The notes: generated from the letters alone by a model not told the origin. Counted from the first letter of the stretch, positions 16,908-27,248 are shown. The stretch is DNA of 64,000 nt from Bowmanella sp. JS7-9 (GCF_004329715.1 NZ_JXSY01000015.1:62001-126000); one strand, 5' to 3'. Numbers and translations are program-made.

Positions 16908-17696
16908 ATGTGGCTCTACTGGTTGGTTGTACTGGCATATATTGGCGCAGCAGCCAGCATTTCAACCCGCCTGTTTCATCAGCAGGGTCCGATGCATCGC
17001 TTCACTTACCTGTTGGCAGTCGGTGCCCTCGTCGGCCATATGCTGCTGCTCAGAGACACCATACTCATTGCTCCCGGACAGGATTTAAGTATTACCAACG
17101 TGGCATCTTTAATCGCCTGGGTAATCACCATCAGCATGACGCTGGCGTCGTTCTCACTGCAAAATGCCCTGATGTTGCCTATGGTTTACGGCTTCAGTGC
17201 CCTCATTGTTGCGATGCAGGCACTTATTCCAGCACATCACATAATGCACCTGCAATTACAGCCTGCATTAATAAGCCACATTACCATTGCACTGCTGGCC
17301 TATGGTTGTCTGGTTATCGCATTTTTATATGCCCTGCAGCTTAGCTACATCAATTTCCGTCTGAAACACCATCAGTCATCCTTGTTACATTCCTCATTAC
17401 CTCCATTGATGACGGTAGAAGCTGGCTTGTTTAAGTTACTGCAAGTCGGTACCCTGCTGCTGACGTTATCGCTACTGACGGGTTTTGTTTTTCTGGACAA
17501 CATGCTTGGTAGTGGTCAGGCACATAAAACCATTCTGTCGATAATCGCCTGGTTGATTTACGTGATTTTATTGGCGGGACATCGGCTGTATGGATGGCGC
17601 GGTCGCCCGGTTATTATTGCAACGATAACCGGCGCAATACTGCTATCACTGGCCTATTTTGGCAGTCGCTTTGTTAAACAGGTGATTTTAGCGTAA
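16908..17696 (+). CDS. ypjD: YpjD/CcsA-family inner membrane protein
   Basis: 262 residues with about eight membrane helices, close to the length of E. coli YpjD. Shared features are HLQLQPALISHI, FLYALQLSYINF, PPLMTVEAGLFKLLQVG, IIAWLIYVILLAGHRLYGWRGRP and the end LAYFGSRFVKQ. The family is related to cytochrome c assembly protein CcsA, but a haem role is unproven. It is divergent from ffh and followed by the CorB-like gene, as in E. coli (ffh-ypjD-yfjD). Start 16908 has AAGGAAC upstream (12 bp); an ATG at 16884 lacks one. Confidence 0.85.
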   Translation: MWLYWLVVLAYIGAAASISTRLFHQQGPMHRFTYLLAVGALVGHMLLLRDTILIAPGQDLSITNVASLIAWVITISMTLASFSLQNALMLPMVYGFSALIVAMQALIPAHHIMHLQLQPALISHITIALLAYGCLVIAFLYALQLSYINFRLKHHQSSLLHSSLPPLMTVEAGLFKLLQVGTLLLTLSLLTGFVFLDNMLGSGQAHKTILSIIAWLIYVILLAGHRLYGWRGRPVIIATITGAILLSLAYFGSRFVKQVILA

Positions 17697-17703
17697 GGCT
17701 GTT

Positions 17704-17709
17704 TATAAT
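17704..17709 (+). promoter_or_regulatory. Possible -10 box for the CorB-like gene
   Basis: A perfect TATAAT sits 56 bp before the TTG start, between ypjD and the CorB-like gene. No good -35 box lies at the proper distance, so the site is tentative. Confidence 0.35.
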
Positions 17710-17764
17710 AGCCTCTCAGCATTTGCTGAAAACGGAACGATTTTAGTCACATAGGAACAACTCG

Positions 17765-19048
17765 TTGGACGAGATATCCACCGGCTCGCTGTTTATACTG
17801 CTAGCCATTTTGATTTTGCTCTCCGCTTTTTTCTCCAGTTCGGAAACCGGGATGATGACCATCAACCGGTATCGTTTAAAGCATCTGGTTAACGAAAATC
17901 ACGCCGGTGCCAAGCGCGTCAGCCACTTACTGGACAAAACCGATCGCCTGATAGGCCTGATCCTAATCGGTAACAATCTGGTGAATATTGGTGCGGCCAT
18001 GATTGCAGGCATTATCGCCGAACGTTTTTTCGGTGATGTTATCGGCCCGATTGTCGCCACGTTTGGCCTAACGCTGGTAGTGCTGATTTTCGCCGAAGTG
18101 ACACCTAAAACTCTGGCGGCACTGTATCCGGAAAAAATCTCATTTCCTGCGTCATTGGTATTATTGCCGCTGATGACCCTGTTTTACCCGTTTGTGTACC
18201 TGATAAACGGTATTACCAATTTACTGCTGGCGATTATGAATATTCGTCCGCGACATGATCAGGGTGATAATCTCAGCAAAGAAGAACTACGCACGGTGGT
18301 ATTCGAGGCCGGTGTCTTAATCCCTAAACAACACCAACAGATGTTGAAGGGGGTATTTGAGCTGGAACAGGTTACCGCCGAAGATATCATGATTCCGCGC
18401 AACGAAATTTTCGCTATCGACATCAATGAAGACTGGAAAATCATTTTAAAGCAGTTAACCAACTCACATCACACGCGGGTACTGGTCTACCGCGATACCA
18501 TCGACGATGCCGTTGGCTTTATTCATGTGCGTGATGCGCTGCGATTACTGGCCAAAGATCAGTTCTCTAAAGCCACATTATTGCGTGCTGTGCGCGAGAT
18601 TTACTTCACGCCTGAGTCTACCCCCCTGGATGTTTTAATGCATAAATTCCAGACGGCCAAAGAGCGCATTGGCTTAGTGGTAGACGAATACGGTGATATA
18701 CAGGGTCTGGTAACCCTCGAAGATATCCTTGAGGAAATTGTCGGCGATTTCACTACCAGCATGATCCCCTCGCACAGTAAAGACGTCCAGCTTCAGCAGG
18801 ATGGTAGCGTGTTAGTGGATGGCTCAGCCAACATCCGGGAACTGAATAAAGAAATGAATTGGGACCTGCCCATTGAAGGACCTAAAACCCTTAATGGTTT
18901 GATTCTGGAGTTTTTAGAGGAAATTCCAGAAGCAAATATGAGTTTCCGAATTGCCGGTTACCCGATGGAAATCATTGAAATTTCAGAGAATATGGTTAAG
19001 ACAGTTCGGGTTATTCCCGAACATTATCAAACCCCTGACGCGGTTTGA
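17765..19048 (+). CDS. CorB/YfjD-like membrane protein with DUF21, CBS pair and CorC_HlyC domain
   Basis: 427 residues. The N-terminal DUF21 region has about four membrane segments (LFILLAILILLSAFFSSSETG opens it). Two CBS domains follow (EDIMIPRNEIFAID, RIGLVVDEYGDIQGLVTLEDILEEIVGD), then a C-terminal CorC_HlyC domain. Relatives (CorB, CNNM) are linked to magnesium transport or efflux. Translation appears to start at TTG 17765, with AGGAAC upstream; no ATG gives an intact first helix. The end overlaps a small opposing reading frame. Confidence 0.87.
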   Translation: MDEISTGSLFILLAILILLSAFFSSSETGMMTINRYRLKHLVNENHAGAKRVSHLLDKTDRLIGLILIGNNLVNIGAAMIAGIIAERFFGDVIGPIVATFGLTLVVLIFAEVTPKTLAALYPEKISFPASLVLLPLMTLFYPFVYLINGITNLLLAIMNIRPRHDQGDNLSKEELRTVVFEAGVLIPKQHQQMLKGVFELEQVTAEDIMIPRNEIFAIDINEDWKIILKQLTNSHHTRVLVYRDTIDDAVGFIHVRDALRLLAKDQFSKATLLRAVREIYFTPESTPLDVLMHKFQTAKERIGLVVDEYGDIQGLVTLEDILEEIVGDFTTSMIPSHSKDVQLQQDGSVLVDGSANIRELNKEMNWDLPIEGPKTLNGLILEFLEEIPEANMSFRIAGYPMEIIEISENMVKTVRVIPEHYQTPDAV

Positions 19049-19221
19049 CGTTTTAACTCGCGGCGGCGCAGGATTTCAGCTTTAAGAGATTCTGCGCGAC
19101 TGTTGATTTCACCTAACCTACCAATTAACGCAGCAAATTCCTCACGCTGTTCTTCAGCCGCAACCTCAGCCTGACGTTCTAATTCGTCCTGCAAATGTGC
19201 GGTGAAGCTTTTCGAGACCAT
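19027..19221 (-). CDS. Hypothetical small coiled-coil protein, 64 residues
   Basis: A short, highly charged, helix-prone frame (QDELERQAEVAAEEQREEFAALIGR region, then an Arg/Lys-rich tail) with no signal or membrane segment. It overlaps the end of the convergent CorB-like gene by 22 bp and starts 80 bp after sixA on the same strand. No clear Shine-Dalgarno site precedes the ATG. The amphipathic heptad-like pattern favours a real gene, but I do not recognise the family. Confidence 0.45.
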   Translation of the reverse strand: MVSKSFTAHLQDELERQAEVAAEEQREEFAALIGRLGEINSRAESLKAEILRRRELKRQTASGV

Positions 19222-19300
19222 CGCGGCAAAAATCCGATAACAGTGTGGGTTAGATAATCTACTATCGGTTAAATCGCTAAAAAATAAAGGTGCGTTTAGC

Positions 19301-19765
19301 TTATTTGGGCTGAAATGTGCGTAATTGCGTGCCACAACCACGTTGCGGGTCATAATCTAATTCGATCACACTGGCCGTCGCCATCAGTGGTGCACAATTT
19401 CCACTCATTTCCTGGATCAGATAACAGACCAGTGGCATATGGCTTACGATTAGCGCCGTAGCTGCGTCAGGCAACGCATTTAACAATGCATCAATCGACT
19501 CGTGAGCAATGGCGGGAGGACTATCTGGCGTGATATTCGACTCATTGAACAACTGCCCGGCGTGAATATCGTCAGACAATGTTTGCCACGTTTGTTGCGC
19601 TCGCAAATAGGGACTAACCAGCACGACGTCTATAGTTAATGCCGTCTGCTTCAACCACGCCGCCGCCTGTCGAACTTCATCGATACCGGTTTGCGTCAAA
19701 GGGCGTAAACTGTCCTTGGAAGCTTGCAACTGCGCGTCTCCGTGACGCATAACATAAAGTTTCAT
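19301..19765 (-). CDS. sixA: Phosphohistidine phosphatase SixA
   Basis: 154 residues of the histidine phosphatase (RHG) superfamily: KLYVMRHGDA with catalytic H8, VLVSPYLRAQQTW, and a second His in LIVSHMPLVCYL. In E. coli SixA removes phosphate from phosphohistidine on ArcB or the nitrogen PTS protein NPr. It is divergent from the M16 peptidase gene with 125 bp between. Confidence 0.92.
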   Translation of the reverse strand: MKLYVMRHGDAQLQASKDSLRPLTQTGIDEVRQAAAWLKQTALTIDVVLVSPYLRAQQTWQTLSDDIHAGQLFNESNITPDSPPAIAHESIDALLNALPDAATALIVSHMPLVCYLIQEMSGNCAPLMATASVIELDYDPQRGCGTQLRTFQPK

Positions 19766-19890
19766 GGATACACCAACGTCTCACTTGCTACTGGTCGGCA
19801 AGTGTTTGATATTTGCACAAAATTAAACCAAAGTGCGTTATGCTTTTTTAACACTTCGACATTGTGACATAACCTAATTGGAACCGCATC

Positions 19891-22668
19891 TTGATTAAAC
19901 CGCCACGCGATAACCGAACTTACCACTTCACCGAGCTCAGTAATGGTGTAAAGGTGATGTTTGTGCATGACGCCGAGTGTCGCAAAAGCGCCGCTGCTGT
20001 GTCTGTTCGCTGTGGTCAGTTTCATGAACCGGACCAAATTAATGGGTTGAGTCATTTACTTGAGCATATGTTGTTTTTAGGTTGTGAAGCGTTTCCTCAG
20101 CCGAATCACTTATCTCATCATGTCAGCCAGTATGGCGGTCAAGCCAATGCATGGACGGGCACAGAATCAAGCCACTACTTTTTTGATGTACAACACGATG
20201 GCTTTTTGACGGCATGTGAACAGTTTATGGCGATGTTACAAAAGCCGTTATTCCACATTGGTCGCATACAGAAAGAAATCGAAGCCATCAATGCAGAGTT
20301 TCTGATGAAACAACAAGACGACCTGCGCAGGCTATATCAGGTGCACAAGGAAACCTGCAATCCAGCTCACCCGTTCAGTCGTTTTGCCGTTGGAAACAAA
20401 GAAGTATTCAGCGCGCACAGTTTGGAAACTCTGCAATCAGCACTAGAAACCTTGCACGGTCAGCAATATGTCGCAGATAAACTGGCATTTTGTTTTGTCT
20501 CAGCGTTGCCCCTGGATAGTTGGATGCATCAGATTGAGAAGAGACTAGAGGAATTTAGCTCTTTGCCTGGAAAAGAGCCCGATTATCCACCACTTTATTT
20601 ACCCACTCAGCGCGGCGTGCAAATTCAGGTGATGCCGCTGCAGACGGCTTGCAGGCTGATCATGACATTCACCCTGCCCTCGCTTCACATTAATACCCGC
20701 AGTAAGCCGCTGGACTTTATCAGCCAACTGTTGGGTGATGAAGGAAACGGTAGTCTTTTTTGTGTCCTAAAACAGGCGGGCTGGTGTACCGGCTTGTCCG
20801 CCGGCGGAGGGATCAGCGGCAGTCACTTCCGTGACTTTAATATCAATATGCAGTTAACCGAGACGGGCTTGTCACACTATCATGACGTGTGCGAATTGGT
20901 GTTTGCCAAAATTGAACAAATTAAACACGAAGGCCTGCCGAGGTGGCGTTTTGAAGAGCGTCAGCATTTGGGTCAGCAGGTGTTTGATTTTCAGGACCCC
21001 GCCAAACCTATCGACTTAGTGCAACAAATTGCGGCCAATTTACATGATGTGCCGCCAAATGAGTGTTTAAGTGCCGATTACCTGTTAAGCGAGTTTGACC
21101 CTGCATTATTCGATGAAGCGATTAGTTACTTTACGCCTGAAAACCTGCGTCTGAAATTAATTCATCCCCAAGTACATACAGATAAGGTCGCAAGTTGGTA
21201 CAACACACCCTACTCGATCGATAAATTCGCCCGACAGTTGCCAGCCTCACACACGCAAACATTGATGGCTAATCTGTCATTACCAGACAAAAACCCCTAT
21301 ATCATGAGCGATTTTAGCCTGCTGGCTAATGAGCTTGAGCCAGATTGTCCTCAGCGTTTGGTTGATACATCCAACTTCCAGTTTTGGTATTGTGCTGAAC
21401 ACACATTTGCCTCTCCGAGGGGGGAGTTTTACTTGTCATTTGACACACCCTATGTATTGGGCGGAGTCGGTAATCAAACCCTGAAACGCATATGGGTAGC
21501 AGTCCTGCAGGAGCATCTTAACGAACGATATTATCAGGCAGGAATTGCAGGGCTGAATATCTCCGCTTATGCACATCAGGGAGGATTCACAATACACACC
21601 AGTGGTTTTGCTGAAAAACAACCCTTACTGATTGAACAAATAAGCAAACAACTTGGTAAATTGCCGATTGAGCAGCAAAAATTCGAGCAAATACGGCACC
21701 GCCAGTTACAAAGCGCACAAAACAGTCTGCTGAATAAACCGATAAACCGTTTAATGGCCAAACTTAATACCCTGATGCAGGCTCATGCCTGGGAGGCACA
21801 GGATATTGCCACGGTATTAGAGCAGGTAAGTTATGAGCAACTCCTGCTTTGCTCAGAGCAACTATTAAACCAATATCATCTGCAAGCCTATATGCATGGG
21901 AACTGGCAAAAACAGCATGCGCGGCAGATGCAGCAGCATATTCAAACCAGTTTAATTGATAGCGCCACCACTTGTTCGGAGATCGACCGCCAAATTATTG
22001 ATCTATCAGGTATGGACAGGATGGCGATCAGTATCGAGCGCAGTCAGGATGAGTCCGCCGTCGTGCTCTATTTACAAGCCCGCACAGCCAGCGTGCTGGA
22101 TAAGGCGAAGACCATCCTGCTAGAGCAACTGCTTGCCAGTGATTTCTTCCATGAGCTTCGTACCGAAAAGCAATTGGGTTATCTGGTAGGGAGCGGTTAT
22201 TATCCGATTAACAACCATCCTGGCCTGGTATTTTATGTGCAATCTCCTCACAGCACAGAGGATCAATTGGAACAGGCTATCATCACATTTCTGGAACAAC
22301 GGGCTGAAGCCTTGTTACAGGATCCGCCGGAAAACTGGCCCGCTATCGTTCATTCCGTTGCACGACAGTTAATTGACCAGGACATTAACTTTGCGGTGAA
22401 AGTACAGAAAAACTGGATGGCGATTGCTAATAAAGACTTCACCTTCGACGAAAACATGCGCATCGCCAATGCTATGCAAACCATCACGCCTGCTCAGTTA
22501 GCCGATTTCTGTCAGCGATTGATCAGCCCTACCGAAAATGGTGGGCTGGTATTACATACCGGCGATGAATTGCACTCCCCGCTGAGGCAGCGATACGAAC
22601 ATATTGCGAATGTCAGTGAGTTCAAATTGTCAGCTGGGTATATCCCCACATACCTAACCGTTGAATAA
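19891..22668 (+). CDS. M16 (pitrilysin/insulinase) family zinc metallopeptidase
   Basis: 925 residues in the single-chain, four-domain M16A layout. The inverted zinc motif is H55-LL-E58-H59, with the third ligand E136 (INAEF) at the expected 77-residue distance. The C-terminal half holds the substrate-clamping region (RTEKQLGYLVGSGYYP). E. coli pitrilysin has a signal peptide, but this protein starts directly with the catalytic domain, so it is predicted to be cytoplasmic. Translation likely begins at TTG 19891. Confidence 0.9.
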   Translation: MIKPPRDNRTYHFTELSNGVKVMFVHDAECRKSAAAVSVRCGQFHEPDQINGLSHLLEHMLFLGCEAFPQPNHLSHHVSQYGGQANAWTGTESSHYFFDVQHDGFLTACEQFMAMLQKPLFHIGRIQKEIEAINAEFLMKQQDDLRRLYQVHKETCNPAHPFSRFAVGNKEVFSAHSLETLQSALETLHGQQYVADKLAFCFVSALPLDSWMHQIEKRLEEFSSLPGKEPDYPPLYLPTQRGVQIQVMPLQTACRLIMTFTLPSLHINTRSKPLDFISQLLGDEGNGSLFCVLKQAGWCTGLSAGGGISGSHFRDFNINMQLTETGLSHYHDVCELVFAKIEQIKHEGLPRWRFEERQHLGQQVFDFQDPAKPIDLVQQIAANLHDVPPNECLSADYLLSEFDPALFDEAISYFTPENLRLKLIHPQVHTDKVASWYNTPYSIDKFARQLPASHTQTLMANLSLPDKNPYIMSDFSLLANELEPDCPQRLVDTSNFQFWYCAEHTFASPRGEFYLSFDTPYVLGGVGNQTLKRIWVAVLQEHLNERYYQAGIAGLNISAYAHQGGFTIHTSGFAEKQPLLIEQISKQLGKLPIEQQKFEQIRHRQLQSAQNSLLNKPINRLMAKLNTLMQAHAWEAQDIATVLEQVSYEQLLLCSEQLLNQYHLQAYMHGNWQKQHARQMQQHIQTSLIDSATTCSEIDRQIIDLSGMDRMAISIERSQDESAVVLYLQARTASVLDKAKTILLEQLLASDFFHELRTEKQLGYLVGSGYYPINNHPGLVFYVQSPHSTEDQLEQAIITFLEQRAEALLQDPPENWPAIVHSVARQLIDQDINFAVKVQKNWMAIANKDFTFDENMRIANAMQTITPAQLADFCQRLISPTENGGLVLHTGDELHSPLRQRYEHIANVSEFKLSAGYIPTYLTVE

Positions 22669-22821
22669 GATACCCGATTCAGACCTGTCTCTATGCTAAT
22701 TTGCGCTTTGTAATCGCGCAGGTTTGCGGTAAATTGGCACATTGTCGGTTCGCTTCTGCACAGCGGCAAGCCTGAAGTTAAAACGAAAAATAACAGCAGA
22801 GTCACTGCTGAAAGGTGTTGA

Positions 22822-25800
22822 GTGCGCTTAGTTTTACTAAATATCATCATGACAGTGTCATTCGTGCTGTCCTTTCATTGTGCTGCACAGCTCAAACCTA
22901 TGCACTTGGATGAAGAATCATCAATTGCAGACCAATCAACTTACAGTTTAATTCAGTTCGACAGTCTCAATCTGGAAGATAACTCAGAAATAACCCCTCG
23001 CGATATCGTAGAAGACAATATGGGGTTCATATGGATGAGTTCTTCAGAAACTATGTTGTTGCGTTTTGATGGCTATCAATTCAAAGAATACAGCGGCAAG
23101 AATGCCGTTGAATATGGTTTGCCAAACCAGATAATCAGGAAGCTACTATTTTCCACTGATTCTAATCTTTATGTTGCGGGTTCCGAAGGTATCTATCGCT
23201 TTCGATATGAGTCAGAGCACTTTGAGCGATATATAAGTCAACCCACCACGGATTTGGTTGAGTTAAATGATGGCAAACTCATCGCGCTTATTAATAAAAA
23301 CGCTTACTTCATAGAAAATGGCAAAACAATTGAAGTCAAAATACCGAAAAAGTTTGAAGGTGAGATTCTCTCAATCACCAAAGATAAAAACATCCTTTAC
23401 CTTAGCCAGGAGGGCAGAAATTTAGGATGGCAAAACGGTGAGTTTTTCCTTGTTGAAGAGGTAAGTCAGCTCGACAAGCCATTAGGGGTAATAAACACTA
23501 CGCTTCAGTTTGAAGATGAAGTCCTGTTTGGCACATCAAATGGGTTGTTTATAAAGAACGCATCCGGATCAATCTCCGAACTCAACAAAATAATGCTACC
23601 TAGCCCAAACGTGCTATCTATTGCCAATCGAAATGGCAATGAAATTTGGATCGGCACGGACTTAGGACTGTTAGTTATCTCCCCAGAAGGTCAGCAGCGG
23701 TTTGATACTTCGAATTATCTGGATTTTGGCTTAAAAGGAACCTACATCCAGAAGATCTTAAAAAATTCCAATGGGGACCTTTTAATTTCAATCCATGGCA
23801 AGGGTCTGCATCGAGTTAAAAGTTCCGGGTCATACATTAAAAAATTCACTCACGGAACATCCAAAAATTCAGTACCAGCGAGTTTAGTGTGGAGTATTGA
23901 AAAGCAACAAAATGATGAACTCATTATTGCCAGTCAAAATGATGGCGTGTTGTCATTCTCACCACAAAGAGGCGTGACACGAACACTGATAGAAGCGACT
24001 CAAGGCAATATTTGGGATCTCAAAATAGACCATAATAACAACTTATGGATCGCGAGAGACAATAAGCTTGTTCAATATAGATTGAACGGAGACTCGTACT
24101 CAGAAAATCAAGAACTTAAAATTGAGCTTCAACATCCCTACGTCAGACTGTTCCAGAATAAGGTCTGGTTTGAGTTACCAAACGGTATCATTAAATCGAT
24201 AGATATCGACACACTGAAAATCGAAACCTACTCAATTCCCGAATTAAGCGATAGAAACTTCGTTATCTTTAATGCCAGTGATGACGGACAAATTTGGATT
24301 TTCAGTAATGAGTCGCTGTACGTTTACAAGACACATGAGCATAGTCTCGAAAGTGTTCAGCTATCTAAAGGTCAGCTATCTGTTACTGCCCTGTTCGAAG
24401 CTGACGATAAAATTTATATTGGCACGGTTCGAGATGGCTTAATAATCTACGATAAATCGCTAAAAAGTACAGTCAATGCCACGGATATTAACCGCTATGT
24501 AAATGGTCAACCCGTATCAGATATTACACTGGTTAACGATACTCTCTGGATTACAACAACCAATAGTTTGATTGCTTTTGAGGTTGCGAGTGGAAAAATT
24601 AATAAGTTTGGGGCGACCGAATTATCAGCAGAAATTGTTGAAGGGTCGTTATTAGTTTTAGATTCTAACCGAGCCGTAATTGCATTAGGCGACGGTATCG
24701 CCGTGATTTCAAAAGGTACAGCCTCAGAGATGATGGCCCCTAAGCCTACGTTCACAGGTATAACTGTCTACAACAAGCATTTGTCTCAGTCCGAAATGCG
24801 CGAGCGCAGTAAAAGTAGTATTTTTACTACCAGCGGTCTCAATCTTCGCAACAACGACTCACCATTTTCTATCGAGTTTGCAGCAATCAACGCGGTGTCG
24901 ATAAAAGACATCGAATATCGTTATCAGTTGATTGGATTGGATGATAACTGGATTGAAACCAGTGGTAGCCAGCATGCCGCTACGTATACCAATCTGGGAT
25001 TCGGTAATTTCCGTTTTAACGTACAGGCTCGCTACCCTGGCGGAAATTGGTCACATTCAGCAAGCCTTGAAATTGACATTGCCCCACCGCTCTGGCTGCA
25101 ACCCAATGCATTAATCGCCTACTCCATTCTGGCGGCGATGCTCACAATTTATTGGTTGCGTCAGTATCAGGTGCGCCGACAGGCACAGATTAAGTTACGC
25201 GAGTCGGAAGAGCGCTTGAAGATGTCTCTTTGGAGTAGTGGTGACGAATTATGGGACTGGCATATCGGCAGCAACGAAGTCGTCCGTTCTAATACCTGGG
25301 GTCTGATTGATTTCCCAATAGATAATCAACGGAATTTTGCCGATGGTGCGTCCAATATCCACGCGAATGACCTCCCTCGCGTTCAAAAGGCGTTGCGCGC
25401 ACATCTAAAAGGGCAAAGCGATTATTACGAAGTAACCTATCGAATTAAAAACAAACGTGGTCAATGGATGTGGCTATTGGACCGAGGTAAAGTGGTAATG
25501 TGGAATGATACGCAACCGCTTCGGATGGCGGGAACACTTAAAAACATCACACATTTAAAGCAGTCAGAAGAACAATTACGTCTGTTTAAGCGTTCGATTG
25601 AAACCATTTCTGATGGTGTTTTCATTACCGACCGACGCTTCCAGTATATTTCCGTCAACCAAGCCTACTGCAAGATAACTGGCGAAACGCGTGCCAGAGC
25701 CCTGGCCAGCAAATTGAATTTTGAACAATATCCGGAAAACTTTAATTTGCAGGTTCGGCAGGCGCTGCAGCAAAAAGGCACCTGGAAAGATGAAATCGAA

Positions 25801-27246
25801 TCGATTCGCCCAAACGGCGAGAAATTTGAGATTGAACTGAATATCGATGCAATTTATGGCGAAGATCGCCAGATCACTCATTTTGTTGGGGTGTTTTCGG
25901 ATATCTCGGGGCGCAAACGCTCAGAAAAAGAGCTTCTTAAGCTTGCCAACACTGATACCCTGACCAACCTACCCAATCGCTCTTTCTTCCTCGCGTCATT
26001 GGGTAACATGGTGCGTAAGAATAAAAATCATGTGTTGATTTGCCTGGACATGGATAACTTTAAAAAAATTAATGATTCCATGGGCCATCAGGTCGGCGAC
26101 CAATTAATAGGTGAAATTGCCCGCAGGATGCAAAAACTTGCCGGTACCAATGAAACCGTTTACCGCCTTGGCGGCGATGAGTTTGCCCTGTTAGTTGAAA
26201 ACAACACCGACATGCACCGCATCACGCATTTAGCACAGAATGTCCTCGCGGAAATGGTGCGTCCATTCACGCTGAATAATCAGGAATTTGTACTGGGTTG
26301 TTCTGTCGGCATCGCTTTCTATCCAAACGATGGTAATACACCACAGGAATTGTTGAAAAACGCAGATACGGCCATGTATTTCGCCAAAAATGCGGGTGGT
26401 AACAAGTATCAATTCTTCAGCGGTGAAATGAATCAAAATGCCGTTCGACAACTACAAATTGAAACCCTCATTCGTCATGGTTTAAAAGAAAACCTGTTTA
26501 CTGTTTTTTATCAGCCAAAAGTGGATGTTGCTTCAGGGGATCTGGTTAGCATGGAGGCGCTGGTACGCTTTGAACATCCGGAAAAAGGCATCATCAGTCC
26601 GGGACAATTTATTCCCCTCGCGGAAGAAACCGGGCAGATTATTGATATTGGCGAACGGGTGTTATTAAAGGCATGTACCGATACACAAAAATGGGTGACG
26701 GAAGGTCTGTTTAAGGGACGTGTTGCTATCAACCTGTCGGCTCGTCAGTTTGAACTAGCTGATCTGGATGAACGAATCAATGCCATTTTGAAAAAGACCG
26801 GCTTGCATCCGCGCTATCTCGAACTGGAAATTACCGAAGGTACCCTGATGCAGAATCCCCAAAATGCATTGGTGATGATGCAACGTCTGCGTGATATGGG
26901 CATTCACCTGGCGTTGGACGACTTTGGTACTGGCTATTCTTCATTGGCCTATTTAAAGAAATTCCCACTCAATACATTGAAAATTGATAAAGCCTTCATT
27001 GACGATATCGTTACCAGTGAAGTGGATAGACACATGACCTCGGCCATCATTACTATTGCACACAATTTAGGGCTAACTGTCGTGGCTGAGGGTGTTGAGG
27101 ATGAAAAACAGCTCGCTATCCTACGCCGCTATCAGTGCGAGATGATTCAAGGTTATTTATACAGTAAGCCTCTGAATAAAGAGCGATTCGGCAAGCTTCT
27201 GACTGAAAGCCACACCATGCGAAAATTGATTAATCATTCAAATTAA
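22822..27246 (+). CDS. Large membrane sensor: beta-propeller, Y_Y_Y, two PAS, GGDEF, EAL
   Basis: 1474 residues starting at GTG with AAAGGTG upstream. A signal peptide leads into a periplasmic two-component-regulator propeller (about 40-670, with repeated WIGTDLGLL-like blades) and a Y_Y_Y domain (about 680-755, YRYQLIGLDDNWIETSG). One membrane helix is near 762-780. Inside are PAS domains near 795-915 and 920-1035, GGDEF (RLGGDEF near 1114, intact, no RxxD inhibitory site) and EAL (EALVRF, NLSARQF, LELEITE, LDDFGTGYSS, AEGVE, QGY all present). Both catalytic domains look competent. The ligand is unknown; such propellers often sense sugars or polymers. The first 2 kb is visibly more AT-rich than the rest. 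Confidence 0.92.
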   Translation: MRLVLLNIIMTVSFVLSFHCAAQLKPMHLDEESSIADQSTYSLIQFDSLNLEDNSEITPRDIVEDNMGFIWMSSSETMLLRFDGYQFKEYSGKNAVEYGLPNQIIRKLLFSTDSNLYVAGSEGIYRFRYESEHFERYISQPTTDLVELNDGKLIALINKNAYFIENGKTIEVKIPKKFEGEILSITKDKNILYLSQEGRNLGWQNGEFFLVEEVSQLDKPLGVINTTLQFEDEVLFGTSNGLFIKNASGSISELNKIMLPSPNVLSIANRNGNEIWIGTDLGLLVISPEGQQRFDTSNYLDFGLKGTYIQKILKNSNGDLLISIHGKGLHRVKSSGSYIKKFTHGTSKNSVPASLVWSIEKQQNDELIIASQNDGVLSFSPQRGVTRTLIEATQGNIWDLKIDHNNNLWIARDNKLVQYRLNGDSYSENQELKIELQHPYVRLFQNKVWFELPNGIIKSIDIDTLKIETYSIPELSDRNFVIFNASDDGQIWIFSNESLYVYKTHEHSLESVQLSKGQLSVTALFEADDKIYIGTVRDGLIIYDKSLKSTVNATDINRYVNGQPVSDITLVNDTLWITTTNSLIAFEVASGKINKFGATELSAEIVEGSLLVLDSNRAVIALGDGIAVISKGTASEMMAPKPTFTGITVYNKHLSQSEMRERSKSSIFTTSGLNLRNNDSPFSIEFAAINAVSIKDIEYRYQLIGLDDNWIETSGSQHAATYTNLGFGNFRFNVQARYPGGNWSHSASLEIDIAPPLWLQPNALIAYSILAAMLTIYWLRQYQVRRQAQIKLRESEERLKMSLWSSGDELWDWHIGSNEVVRSNTWGLIDFPIDNQRNFADGASNIHANDLPRVQKALRAHLKGQSDYYEVTYRIKNKRGQWMWLLDRGKVVMWNDTQPLRMAGTLKNITHLKQSEEQLRLFKRSIETISDGVFITDRRFQYISVNQAYCKITGETRARALASKLNFEQYPENFNLQVRQALQQKGTWKDEIESIRPNGEKFEIELNIDAIYGEDRQITHFVGVFSDISGRKRSEKELLKLANTDTLTNLPNRSFFLASLGNMVRKNKNHVLICLDMDNFKKINDSMGHQVGDQLIGEIARRMQKLAGTNETVYRLGGDEFALLVENNTDMHRITHLAQNVLAEMVRPFTLNNQEFVLGCSVGIAFYPNDGNTPQELLKNADTAMYFAKNAGGNKYQFFSGEMNQNAVRQLQIETLIRHGLKENLFTVFYQPKVDVASGDLVSMEALVRFEHPEKGIISPGQFIPLAEETGQIIDIGERVLLKACTDTQKWVTEGLFKGRVAINLSARQFELADLDERINAILKKTGLHPRYLELEITEGTLMQNPQNALVMMQRLRDMGIHLALDDFGTGYSSLAYLKKFPLNTLKIDKAFIDDIVTSEVDRHMTSAIITIAHNLGLTVVAEGVEDEKQLAILRRYQCEMIQGYLYSKPLNKERFGKLLTESHTMRKLINHSN

Positions 27247-27248
27247 TC

